Counted from the first letter of the stretch, positions 1 to 6,223 are shown. The stretch: DNA of 9,963 bases from Actinomycetales bacterium (GCA_012514835.1 JAAYZM010000168.1:1-9963), one strand, 5' to 3'. Translations and numbers: made by a program. Notes: a model not told the origin generated them from the sequence alone.

Positions 1-1350
1 CCCACCTACAACATGGCCGTCAACCTCGTGGCCCAGGTGGGCCGGACGCGCGCCCGCGAGGTGCTCGAGATGTCCTTCGCGCAGTTCCAGGCGGACCGCG
101 GCGTGGTGGGGCTCGCACGCGAGGCGAAGGCCCACACCGAGGCCCTCGAGGGCTACGCGAAGGCCATGGAGTGCCACCTCGGGGACTTCACCGAGTACGC
201 GGCGCTGCGCCGGCGCATCTCCGACCTCGAGAAGGCCCAGCGCCAGGACGCGAGCCGCGAGCGCCGCGCCGAGACCGCCCGCGCCCTCGAGCAGCTGCGG
301 CCCGGGGACGTGATCCAGGTCAAGGGCGGGCGGCGCTCGGGGTTCGCCGTCGTCGTGCAGGTGGGCCAGACGGAAGGCTTCGCGGGACCCGCTCCCACGG
401 TGCTGGGCGTCGACACGAGGCTGCGCCGCCTCGATGCACGCGACCTCCCCGGCGGGATCCGCACCGCGGGCGCGCTCGCGCTCCCCAAGGGCTTCTCCGC
501 ACGGCGCCCGCACGCCCGCAAGGACCTCGCCGCGGCCTTGCGCCGCTGGCTCGACGAGCGCGATCCTCCCGCGCGCGGCAAGCGCGAGCCCCGCGGACGT
601 CAGGAGCACGACGACGCCGAGATCGCTGCCGCCCGGCGCGCCCTGCGGGCCCACCCGTGCCACGGCTGCCCGGACCGCGAGGACCACGCCCGCTGGGCGG
701 AGCGCTGGCACAAGCTCGACCGCGAGCACGGTGCGCTGCTGCGGCGCATCCGGGGGCGCACGGACTCGATCGCACGCGACTTCGACCGCACGTGCAAGGT
801 CCTCGCGCGGCTCGGCTACCTGAGCCCGGACCGCGAGGAGGTGACCGAGCCGGGCGAGGTGCTGCGCCGCGTCTACGCGGAGAGCGACCTGCTCGTGGCC
901 GAGTGCTTGCGCCGCGGGGTATGGGAGGGTCTCGACGCGCCCGCGCTCGCCGGGGTGGTCTCGGCGGTCGTGTACGAGGCGAGGCGAGAGGCCGCGGGGG
1001 CGCCACACATCCCCGGGGGCCCGTCGTCGGCCCTCGCACGCGCGCTCGACGAGACGTACCGCGTGTTCTCCGAGCTCGAGGACCTCGAGACGGAGCAACG
1101 CCTCGACGTCACGGGCGCCGTGGACCCGGGCATCGTGGAACCGGTGGTGCGCTGGGCCCAGGGCCGCGGTCTCGACGCCGTCCTGCGGGGCGGGGAGCTC
1201 GCGGCGGGGGACTTCGTGCGGTGGTGCAAGCAGGTGATCGACCTGCTCGACCAGCTCTCGATCGCGGCCCCGACACCGCGGCTGCGCGCGACCGCGAGCA
1301 AGGCCGTCGGTGCGGTGCGGCGCGGAGTCGTCGCATACTCGTCCTTGTGA
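1..1350 (+). CDS. helY: HelY-like Ski2/Mtr4-family RNA helicase, C-terminal half (5' end outside window)
   Basis: The reading frame is open from base 1 and ends at TGA 1348-1350; the window starts inside the gene, so only 449 C-terminal residues are present, about half of the usual length. The first residues (PTYNMAVNLV, then a run ending QADRGVVGLAR) resemble the stretch just after helicase motif VI in actinobacterial HelY proteins. A basic, charged middle region follows, then a HPCHGCPDREDHARW segment (about residues 218-232 of the visible part) that I recall as typical of this family. The last ~150 residues look like a DSHCT domain, as in Ski2/Mtr4 helicases. The ATPase motifs lie upstream and cannot be checked. 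The expected role is ATP-dependent unwinding of RNA in cytoplasmic RNA processing or decay, by family analogy. The next gene begins inside this stop codon, so the two are probably co-transcribed. Confidence 0.9.
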   Translation, partial: PTYNMAVNLVAQVGRTRAREVLEMSFAQFQADRGVVGLAREAKAHTEALEGYAKAMECHLGDFTEYAALRRRISDLEKAQRQDASRERRAETARALEQLRPGDVIQVKGGRRSGFAVVVQVGQTEGFAGPAPTVLGVDTRLRRLDARDLPGGIRTAGALALPKGFSARRPHARKDLAAALRRWLDERDPPARGKREPRGRQEHDDAEIAAARRALRAHPCHGCPDREDHARWAERWHKLDREHGALLRRIRGRTDSIARDFDRTCKVLARLGYLSPDREEVTEPGEVLRRVYAESDLLVAECLRRGVWEGLDAPALAGVVSAVVYEARREAAGAPHIPGGPSSALARALDETYRVFSELEDLETEQRLDVTGAVDPGIVEPVVRWAQGRGLDAVLRGGELAAGDFVRWCKQVIDLLDQLSIAAPTPRLRATASKAVGAVRRGVVAYSSL

Positions 1351-2969
1351 CCAGCACCTTGTACCGCGGCGGAGTCATCCACTCCCCGGCCGATCCTTTC
1401 GCCCAGGCCCTCCTCGTGGACGACGGGGTGGTGACGTGGCTCGGCGACGAGGACACGGCCGCGCACGTCAAGGCGGACGAGGTGATCGAGCTCGACGGCG
1501 CGCTCGTGGCCCCCGCGTTCGTCGACGCCCACGTCCACGTGCTCGAGACGGGCTTCGCGCTCGAGGGGCTCGACCTGGGCGGGGCCAAGACGCTCGCGCA
1601 GGCCCTCGCCGCCGTCGAGCGTGCGGCGACGCGGGTGCGGGCCGACGGCGGGACGCTGGTGCTCGGTCACTCGTGGGACGAGACCGGCTGGCCGGAAGGG
1701 CGCGGGCCGACGGCGGACGAGCTCGACCGCGCGTCCGGAGGACTCGAGGTGTACCTCTCGCGCGTCGACGTGCACTCGGCCGCCGTCTCGGGCGCCCTCG
1801 CGGCCGCTGCGGGCCTCGCGGAGCGTCCCGGCTGGAGCCCCGAGGGTCTCGTGCGCTTCGAGGCGCACCACGCGGCCCGTGGGCACGCCCGTCGCGTGGC
1901 CCCCGAACGCCGGACCGCCCTCTACCGGAGCACGCTCGAGGCGGCGGCGGCGCAGGGCATCGTGAGCGTGCACGAGCAGAGCGCCCCGCACGTCGACACG
2001 CGCGAGGGCCTCGCCGAGCTGCTCGCCCTCACGGCGGACGCGTCGAGCGCGCTGCCCCAGGTGATCGGCTACCGCGCCGAGCTGTGCGAGACGGTCGACG
2101 ACGCGCGCGCGGTTCTCGAGGCCCTGCCCGGGCTGACCGGGATCGGCGGCGACCTCAACGTGGACGGCGCGATCGGGTCGCGCAGCGCCGCCTTGCGCTC
2201 TGCGTACGCGGACGATGCCGAGAACCGCGGTGAGCTGTTCCTCACCGCCGAGCAGATCACCAACCACCTCACCGCCGTGACGCGCGCCGGAGTCCACTCG
2301 GGCTTCCACATCATCGGCGACCGGGCCATGGACGAGTACCTGCTGGGCCTCGAGGCCGCCGCGAGCGTCGAGGGGATCCCCGCGCTGAGCCGCGCGGGGC
2401 ACCGGATCGAGCACGCCGAGATGCTTGACGCGCGAGCCCTCGCGACCCTCGTGCTGCACGGGGTACGGCTGAGCGTCCAGCCGGCGTTCGACGCCTCGTG
2501 GGGCGGCCAGGGCGGCATGTACGCGCGCAGGCTGGGCTCGTTGCGCGCCTCGGGTCTCAACCCGTTCGCCGACCTCGTGAGCGCGGGCATCCCGATCGCG
2601 CTCGGCTCGGACGCCCCCGTGACGCCGTTCGACCCGTGGGGTGCCGTGCGCGCCGGGGTGTACCACCACGAGGCGGAGCAGCGCATCACCGCGCGCGCCG
2701 CGTTCCGCGCCCACACGCGCGGCGGCTGGCGGCTCGCGGGCCTCGACCACACGGGCGCGGGGGAGCTGCGGGTCGGATCGCCGGCCCACCTTGCCGTCTG
2801 GCGCTCCGACGCGCTCATGGTCCAGGTGCCCGAGGGTTCCGTGCCCACGTGGAGCACCGACGCCCGCGCAGGGACCCCGCTGCTGCCGGACCTGAGCGAC
2901 CCCACGACCCGTCCGGAGTGCTTGCGCACCGTGCGCCACGGGGTCCCGCTCTTCGATACTTTCGGGTGA
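1347..2969 (+). CDS. Amidohydrolase-3 family metal-dependent hydrolase (YtcJ-like)
   Basis: A 540-residue cytosolic protein with no signal peptide or membrane segment. Family features in order: a short N-terminal beta part (TLYRGGVIHSPADPF), the metal-binding HxH in VDAHVH (H62, H64), DGAIGSR (about 272-278), His in GFHIIGDRAMDEY (H321), His in RIEHAEM (H356) and the catalytic/metal Asp in GSDAPVTPFDPW (D422). These fit the amidohydrolase-3 group, which hydrolyses amide-type bonds; substrate unknown. The Lys that bridges two metals in many relatives appears replaced by Asp (D269). GTG 1347 is chosen because it overlaps the helicase stop (GTGA) and the family-like N-terminus starts right there. 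No good Shine-Dalgarno is visible, so translation is probably coupled to the helicase. A more upstream start would be buried in the helicase gene. Function beyond the family is not recognised. Confidence 0.88.
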   Translation: MTSTLYRGGVIHSPADPFAQALLVDDGVVTWLGDEDTAAHVKADEVIELDGALVAPAFVDAHVHVLETGFALEGLDLGGAKTLAQALAAVERAATRVRADGGTLVLGHSWDETGWPEGRGPTADELDRASGGLEVYLSRVDVHSAAVSGALAAAAGLAERPGWSPEGLVRFEAHHAARGHARRVAPERRTALYRSTLEAAAAQGIVSVHEQSAPHVDTREGLAELLALTADASSALPQVIGYRAELCETVDDARAVLEALPGLTGIGGDLNVDGAIGSRSAALRSAYADDAENRGELFLTAEQITNHLTAVTRAGVHSGFHIIGDRAMDEYLLGLEAAASVEGIPALSRAGHRIEHAEMLDARALATLVLHGVRLSVQPAFDASWGGQGGMYARRLGSLRASGLNPFADLVSAGIPIALGSDAPVTPFDPWGAVRAGVYHHEAEQRITARAAFRAHTRGGWRLAGLDHTGAGELRVGSPAHLAVWRSDALMVQVPEGSVPTWSTDARAGTPLLPDLSDPTTRPECLRTVRHGVPLFDTFG

Positions 2970-3053
2970 GATGGTCCAACAGGGTGAATGTCCCCGACAC
3001 GCCGCACGACACGCCGGGGAACCGGGCGTATCGGGACGGACTTGGCGATTGCT

Positions 3054-3081
3054 TGACCTGCACAAATGGCTCTGACCTGCA
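3054..3081 (+). repeat. Pair of 9-bp direct repeats TGACCTGCA upstream of a promoter
   Basis: TGACCTGCA occurs at 3054-3062 and 3073-3081, 19 bp start to start, close to two helical turns. The second copy ends 12 bp before the -35 hexamer at 3094. Tandem half-sites in this position would suit an activator binding one face of the DNA. No known regulator consensus is recognised, and chance is possible. Confidence 0.4.
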
Positions 3082-3093
3082 GTGATGCTCCGG

Positions 3094-3122
3094 TTGAACA
3101 CCGGGTGACTTCTGAGTAAGTT
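3094..3122 (+). promoter_or_regulatory. Sigma-70-type promoter: TTGAAC - 17 bp - TAAGTT
   Basis: The -35 hexamer TTGAAC (3094-3099) matches TTGACA at four of six positions, including the TTGA core. The -10 hexamer TAAGTT (3117-3122) matches TATAAT at four of six, including the key A2 and T6. Spacing is the ideal 17 bp. This is the best vegetative-type promoter I can see in the window. The predicted start is about 3127-3130, which would give lnt a leader of roughly 200 nt, or make an ATG at 3127 nearly leaderless. Confidence 0.6.
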
Positions 3123-3126
3123 CGCC

Positions 3127-3324
3127 ATGTCCGGCTCCGGCTGGGCCGAGTGGAGTACCGCAGACCAAACCCTCAACGGCGAGGATGCGGACTGTGCGAA
3201 CCAGGGCCGGCCAGGTCCGCGGGGTCAACAGAAAACGGGTGGGACGCACGTCTCGCTCGGTACGAAGGCCACGCGGGCCGGCCGGCCGTTCTCGTCCCGG
3301 AGAGCAGGCCAGCCGCTCACGTAG
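3127..3324 (+). CDS. Possible 65-codon small ORF in the lnt leader (doubtful)
   Basis: An ATG at 3127 sits right at the predicted start point of the promoter at 3094-3122, and the frame stays open to TAG 3322-3324, ending 9 bases before the lnt GTG. The product would be a soluble, Gly/Arg/Ser-rich 65-residue peptide (starting MSGSGWAEWSTADQ) with no motif, signal peptide or membrane segment that I recognise. Against it: by my count roughly a fifth of its third positions are A or T, clearly more than in the neighbouring genes, which points to untranslated leader rather than coding sequence. There is no Shine-Dalgarno, so it would have to be leaderless. It could instead be an accidental open frame in a GC-rich leader RNA. 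Confidence 0.2.
   Translation: MSGSGWAEWSTADQTLNGEDADCANQGRPGPRGQQKTGGTHVSLGTKATRAGRPFSSRRAGQPLT
3241..3298 (+). promoter_or_regulatory. Foldable leader segment upstream of lnt
   Basis: GGGACG (3241-3246) is perfectly complementary to CGTCCC (3293-3298). Inside, GAAGGCC (3264-3270) can pair with GGCCgTTC (3284-3291) with one bulged G. A perfect GGCCGGCCGGCC palindrome (3276-3287) overlaps the inner stem, so alternative folds compete. The segment ends 36 bases before the lnt start. Not a recognised riboswitch class; function is inference only. Confidence 0.3.
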
Positions 3325-3327
3325 GCT
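3322..3327 (+). promoter_or_regulatory. -10-like element TAGGCT for leaderless lnt transcription
   Basis: TAGGCT fits the actinobacterial -10 pattern TAnnnT. Its last T is followed by six bases and then the lnt GTG (3334), the spacing expected if transcription begins at the G of the start codon. lnt has no Shine-Dalgarno, which agrees with a leaderless message. No clear -35 is seen at the proper distance. Confidence 0.45.
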
Positions 3328-3333
3328 GACACG

Positions 3334-4896
3334 GTGCCGCCCCCGATGCCCCGCCTGCTGACCCTCGGGCTCGCCGTCGCCGGGGGAGTGGTGGCGGACC
3401 TCGGCTTCCCCGGTCTGGACCTGTGGGGACTGAGTTTCGTCGGGGTCGCGATGCTGTTCCTCGCCCTCGGCCGGGACTCCGCGCGCTGGAACACCCTCGT
3501 CGGCTTCGTGTGGGGTCTCGCGTTCTTCGTGCCGCACCTGTACTGGACCGCGATCGTCGTGGGTCCGGCCGTCGCGATCGCCCTGCCCGTGCTCGAGGCG
3601 CTCTTCGTCGCGCTCTTCGGCGCCGCGTGGTCGTGGGCCCGGCGCGGCGCGGTGATCTGGCGCAGCCCGGCGCTCCAGGTGCTCGGGTTCGCGGTCCTGT
3701 GGGTGGCCGTCGAGGAGCTGCGGTCCGTGGCCCCCTTCGGCGGTTTCCCGTGGGGGCGGCTCGCGTTCTCCCAGGCGGACGCTCCGTTGCTGCGGCTCGC
3801 GTGGCTCGGCGGGGTGCCCTTGCTCTCCGCCGTCACGGCCGCGATCGGCGCCCTGCTCGCCGTCGCGCTCCTGGCCCTGCGCGAGGTCCGGGTGCTGCGC
3901 ACCCTCACGAGTCTCGGCGTCCTGGTGGCGCTCGTCTTCGTCGGGCTCTTCATCCCCGTCGGCACCCGTGCGGAGGCGGGCACGCTGCGCCTCGGCGCCG
4001 TGCAGGGCAACGTCGACATGGACGAGCCCGACCCGTGGAAGCGCCAGTCCGGAGTCGTGGACAACCACGCGGCCGGGACGCGCGCGCTGCTCGACGAGGT
4101 CGAGCCGGGGGACCTCGACGTCGTGCTCTGGCCCGAGAACGTCACGGCCACGGACCTGGCCGACGACGAACGGTCGGCCGGTGTGGTCGACGAGGCGGCC
4201 CGGGCCATCGACGCCCCGATCCTGCTCGGCACCATCGAGTACCCGACCGAGAACACCCGGTTCAACACCTCGGTGCTGTGGCTCCCCGGCGAGGGGATCG
4301 ACCAGGTGTACCGCAAGCAGCGCCCCGCACCGTTCTCCGAGTACATCCCGCTGCGAGACTTCGCGCGCCGGATCGCACCGATCGTCGACTCGGTGTCGCA
4401 CGACATGGTGGGTGGCGACGCGCCGGGCTTCGTGACGATCGACTCCGAGCGTCTCGACCGCGAGGTCGGGCTCGCCGTGGCCATCTGCTTCGAGGTCGCC
4501 TACGACTGGGTGATCCGCGAGGGCGTCCTCGCCGGGGGTGAGGTCCTCGTGGTGCAGACCAACAACGTGACCTTCGGCTACTCGGACGAGTCCGTGCAAC
4601 AGCTCGCGATGTCGCGGGTGCGTGCCGTCGAGACCGGACGCGCCACGGTGCAGATCTCGACCGTCGGGGTGAGCGGGCTCATCTCCCCGAACGGTGCCGT
4701 GAGCCATCGCACGGAGCTCTTCACGCCCGACCAGTTCACGGCCACCGTGCCCCTGCGCACGTCGATCACCCCGGCCGTGCGGCTCGGGCAGTACATCGTG
4801 TGGGCCTTCGCCGCCCTCGGGGTCGCCGTCGTCGTCGCCGGTGCCGTGGGCGCGCGTCACGTGCGGCGCGCGGGACGCGGCAGGATGCTCTCATGA
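3334..4896 (+). CDS. lnt: Apolipoprotein N-acyltransferase
   Basis: A 520-residue membrane enzyme that transfers an acyl chain to the N-terminal diacylglyceryl-Cys of lipoproteins, acting at the outer face of the cytoplasmic membrane. The N-terminal ~210 residues hold about seven hydrophobic segments, including the PFGGFPWGRLAFSQ loop (134-147) typical of Lnt. Residues ~215-475 are the nitrilase-like catalytic domain, with the expected triad: Glu268 in LWPEN, Lys328 in YRKQRPAPFSEYIP (plus Glu336) and Cys385 in AICFE. A last membrane helix spans about 484-504, then a short basic tail. Length and order match the family. The start is GTG 3334, which is leaderless-like; ATG 3346 is the alternative and also lacks a Shine-Dalgarno. 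The stop overlaps the ppm1 start (ATGA). In M. tuberculosis the two activities are one fused protein; here they are separate. Confidence 0.95.
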   Translation: MPPPMPRLLTLGLAVAGGVVADLGFPGLDLWGLSFVGVAMLFLALGRDSARWNTLVGFVWGLAFFVPHLYWTAIVVGPAVAIALPVLEALFVALFGAAWSWARRGAVIWRSPALQVLGFAVLWVAVEELRSVAPFGGFPWGRLAFSQADAPLLRLAWLGGVPLLSAVTAAIGALLAVALLALREVRVLRTLTSLGVLVALVFVGLFIPVGTRAEAGTLRLGAVQGNVDMDEPDPWKRQSGVVDNHAAGTRALLDEVEPGDLDVVLWPENVTATDLADDERSAGVVDEAARAIDAPILLGTIEYPTENTRFNTSVLWLPGEGIDQVYRKQRPAPFSEYIPLRDFARRIAPIVDSVSHDMVGGDAPGFVTIDSERLDREVGLAVAICFEVAYDWVIREGVLAGGEVLVVQTNNVTFGYSDESVQQLAMSRVRAVETGRATVQISTVGVSGLISPNGAVSHRTELFTPDQFTATVPLRTSITPAVRLGQYIVWAFAALGVAVVVAGAVGARHVRRAGRGRMLS

Positions 4897-5651
4897 GCAA
4901 GGCGCGAGCGGGCGAGGGCACCGTGGTGATCGTCCCGACGTACAACGAGCGGGAGTCCCTGCCCAAGACGATCCGGCGGCTGCGCGCGGCCGTGCCCGAG
5001 GCTCACGTGCTCGTGGTCGACGACGGCAGCCCCGACGGGACCGGCCAGATCGCCGAGGACCTCGCGAGCGAGCTCGGCGCGATGGACGTGCTGCACCGCG
5101 CCGGCAAGGCGGGACTCGGGAGCGCGTACGTCGCGGGCTTCGGCTGGGCGCTCGAGCGGGGCTTCTCGGTGGCCGTCGAGATGGACGCCGACGGCTCCCA
5201 CCAGCCCGAACAGCTCCCAGCCATCCTCGAGGCGCTCGAGGTCCGTGGCGCCGACCTCGCGATCGGGTCGCGCTGGGTGCCGGGCGGGAGCGTCGAGAAC
5301 TGGCCACGGCACCGCGAGGTCCTCTCGCGCGGCGCCAACACGTATACGCGGCTCGCGCTCGGGATGACGGTGCGGGACGCCACGGCCGGGTTCCGGGCCT
5401 ACCGCGCGGACCTGCTCGGCAAGCTCGACCTCGGTACCGTCGCCTCGCAGGGCTACTGCTTCCAGGTCGACCTGACGTGGCGGGCCGTGCGCGCGGGGGG
5501 CGTGGTGGTCGAGGTGCCCATCACGTTCGTCGAGCGCGCCGAAGGGCACTCCAAGATGAGTCGCGCGATCATCGCCGAGGCGTTGTGGCGCGTCACGGCG
5601 TGGGGCGCCGCGCACCGAGCTGGTCAGGTGCGCGGGATCTTCCGGCGCTGA
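4893..5651 (+). CDS. ppm1: Polyprenol-phosphate mannosyltransferase (dolichol-phosphate-mannose synthase-like, GT2)
   Basis: A 252-residue cytosolic GT2 enzyme that moves mannose from GDP-mannose to polyprenyl phosphate. The product is the lipid donor for mannosylation of lipoglycans and of secreted proteins. Visible motifs: VIVPTYNERE (12-21), nucleotide-binding VVDDGSPDGTG (41-51), the metal-binding DADGSH (98-103, a DxD), GSRWVPGG (125-132), ATAGFRAYR (163-171), GYCFQVDLTWRA (187-198) and the C-terminal FVERAEGHSKMS stretch (212-223). Length matches bacterial Ppm/DPM1 proteins lacking C-terminal membrane helices, so membrane contact may come through Lnt, as described for mycobacterial pairs. 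ATG 4893 overlaps the lnt stop by ATGA, and AGGA (4882-4885) lies 7 bases upstream, so expression is probably translationally coupled. It converges on rbpA with only 22 bp between stop codons. Confidence 0.93.
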   Translation: MSKARAGEGTVVIVPTYNERESLPKTIRRLRAAVPEAHVLVVDDGSPDGTGQIAEDLASELGAMDVLHRAGKAGLGSAYVAGFGWALERGFSVAVEMDADGSHQPEQLPAILEALEVRGADLAIGSRWVPGGSVENWPRHREVLSRGANTYTRLALGMTVRDATAGFRAYRADLLGKLDLGTVASQGYCFQVDLTWRAVRAGGVVVEVPITFVERAEGHSKMSRAIIAEALWRVTAWGAAHRAGQVRGIFRR

Positions 5652-5665
5652 GAGTGCTCAGGCGC
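5645..5665. terminator. Candidate hairpin between convergent ppm1 and rbpA
   Basis: GCGCTGAG (5645-5652), a 4-nt loop AGTG, then CTCA-g-GCGC (5657-5665) form an 8-bp stem with one bulged G. A second perfect stem GCTGC-GGC-GCAGC (5680-5692) lies just inside the 3' end of rbpA and is followed by TT on the plus strand. Neither has a proper T-run, so any terminator activity (possibly bidirectional) is uncertain. Confidence 0.35.
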
Positions 5666-5684
5666 TGCTTGGATCAGGCGCTGC
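5658..5684 (-). repeat. 11-bp direct repeat duplicating the rbpA C-terminal codons and stop
   Basis: On the minus strand GCAGCGCCTGA occurs at 5684-5674, where it encodes the last residues (Ser-Ala) and stop of rbpA, and again at 5668-5658, just past the stop. The period is 16 bp, so the copy's TGA lies in another frame, and a ribosome in that frame would also end in Ser-Ala. Confidence 0.7.
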
Positions 5685-6018
5685 GGCGCAGCTTCCCGGC
5701 GCGGAGCAGCTCGAGCCGCTCGTCGAGCAGCTCCTGGAGCTCGGCCGTGGTGCGGCGCTCGAGCAGCATGTCCCAGTGGGTGCGCTGGGGCTTGGTGGCC
5801 TTCGCCTCGGGCTGCTCGGCGTCACGCAGCAGCGCGGCGGCACCGCAACGGCACTCCCACGTGGGCGGAACCTCGGCCTCGACGGAGAACGGGAGCACGA
5901 TCGTGTGGCCGTTGGGGCAGTCGTAGTGCGCCTGGAAGCGGGCGGCGAACTCGACGCCCTCCTCGGTCTCCATGCTGAGGGAACCGATGCGGGTGCCTCG
6001 CAGTGAACGGCTGGCCAT
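5674..6018 (-). CDS. rbpA: RNA polymerase-binding protein RbpA
   Basis: A 114-residue activator of RNA polymerase that binds primary sigma factors and stabilises the open promoter complex; found in Actinobacteria. Parts visible: an N-terminal tail beginning MASRSLRGTRIGSLSMETEE, a beta-rich core (about 26-70), a basic linker (about 72-79, ending in R79, which in M. tuberculosis RbpA contacts promoter DNA) and the sigma-interaction helix region THWDMLLERR (80-89) onward. The core carries C34, H38, C56 and C58 in a Cys/His arrangement resembling zinc-binding Streptomyces-type RbpA; the mycobacterial protein lacks these. The ATG 6018 start is firm: a perfect AGGAGG (minus strand, plus coordinates 6024-6029) sits 5 bases upstream. 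It is the gene after the MFS/ABC pair on the same strand but has its own promoter signals, and it converges with ppm1 as in M. tuberculosis. Confidence 0.97.
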   Translation of the reverse strand: MASRSLRGTRIGSLSMETEEGVEFAARFQAHYDCPNGHTIVLPFSVEAEVPPTWECRCGAAALLRDAEQPEAKATKPQRTHWDMLLERRTTAELQELLDERLELLRAGKLRRSA

Positions 6019-6086
6019 GCTGACCTCCTGGGGGCCCGCTTGTGGCGGACTCGATAGCTGGATCGCGGGTCCCGCGGTCCGGGGCG

Positions 6087-6119
6087 CAAGAACTGTCTCG
6101 ACGTCAAGAACGTTTCTTG
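6087..6119 (-). promoter_or_regulatory. Inverted repeat CAAGAA-N3-TTCTTG plus a third half-site in the rbpA promoter
   Basis: CAAGAA (6105-6110) and TTCTTG (6114-6119) are perfect inverted arms around CGT, and they cover the proposed -10. A further CAAGAA lies at 6087-6092, around or just after the predicted transcription start. A repressor or an accessory activator could bind here; the regulator is not identified. Confidence 0.4.
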
Positions 6120-6134
6120 TCCCTGAAGTGTTCC
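6109..6134 (-). promoter_or_regulatory. SigR/SigH-type promoter of rbpA: GGAAC - 18 bp - GTT
   Basis: Reading the minus strand, GGAAC (6134-6130) is followed after exactly 18 bases by GTT (6111-6109). This matches the ECF sigma promoter class used by Streptomyces SigR and mycobacterial SigH in the thiol-oxidative stress response, and rbpA is a known SigR target in Streptomyces coelicolor. The predicted start near 6100-6103 would leave an ~85-nt leader before the strong ribosome-binding site. Confidence 0.6.
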
Positions 6135-6189
6135 AGCCGATCGTGAAGGACCGGTGAACATCCGTGTGAGACGGGGCACTGTTCGGGTG

Positions 6190-6223
6190 TCAGTCCTCGG
6201 TGCGAATCAGTCCTCGGTGCGCG
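6190..6223 (-). repeat. Tandem 15-bp direct repeat duplicating the ABC-gene C-terminus and stop
   Basis: On the minus strand CGCACCGAGGACTGA occurs twice, at 6221-6207 (the real last residues RTED plus stop) and at 6204-6190, with a 17-bp period. The second copy, in another frame, again reads RTED-stop. It looks like a recent slippage duplication. Confidence 0.75.

Larger units (their letters stand above)
2970..3333. other. 364-bp intergenic region upstream of lnt with promoter signals, repeats and foldable segments
   Basis: No gene with convincing coding character lies here. Reading left to right: a 10-bp direct repeat CGACACGCCG (2995-3004 and 3007-3016) flanked by TCCCCG (2991-2996) and CGGGGA (3015-3020), which could form a weak hairpin after the hydrolase gene but has no T-run; two direct TGACCTGCA repeats; a strong -35/-10 pair; a weak 65-codon open frame; a foldable segment; and a -10-like hexamer just before lnt. 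The composition is less GC-biased than the flanking genes. I see no tRNA or recognised riboswitch class. Confidence 0.6.

Noticed and set aside
171..1346. Upstream part of the open frame that contains the hydrolase
   Set aside because: The Arg-rich translation before 1347 is a shadow of the helicase gene; the family-like hydrolase sequence starts at GTG 1347.
2991..3020. Possible terminator hairpin after the hydrolase
   Set aside because: Only a 6-bp stem with an 18-base loop and no T-run; too weak to call as a terminator.
2971..3075. 34-codon frame starting at ATG 2971, after GGGTGAG
   Set aside because: About four in ten third positions are A or T, unlike any real gene here, and no motif is recognised; treated as intergenic.
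873..3176. Long minus-strand open frame opposite the helicase and hydrolase (767 codons)
   Set aside because: Arg/Gly/Ala-rich translation with no recognisable domain; it is an antisense shadow of two well-supported plus-strand genes in GC-rich DNA.
2970..3333. tRNA, riboswitch or CRISPR-like content
   Set aside because: No cloverleaf, no known riboswitch core and no regularly spaced repeats could be recognised by eye.
2815..4860. Long minus-strand open frame opposite lnt (681 codons)
   Set aside because: Antisense shadow with strongly charged, low-complexity translation; lnt on the other strand has a full catalytic triad and membrane pattern.
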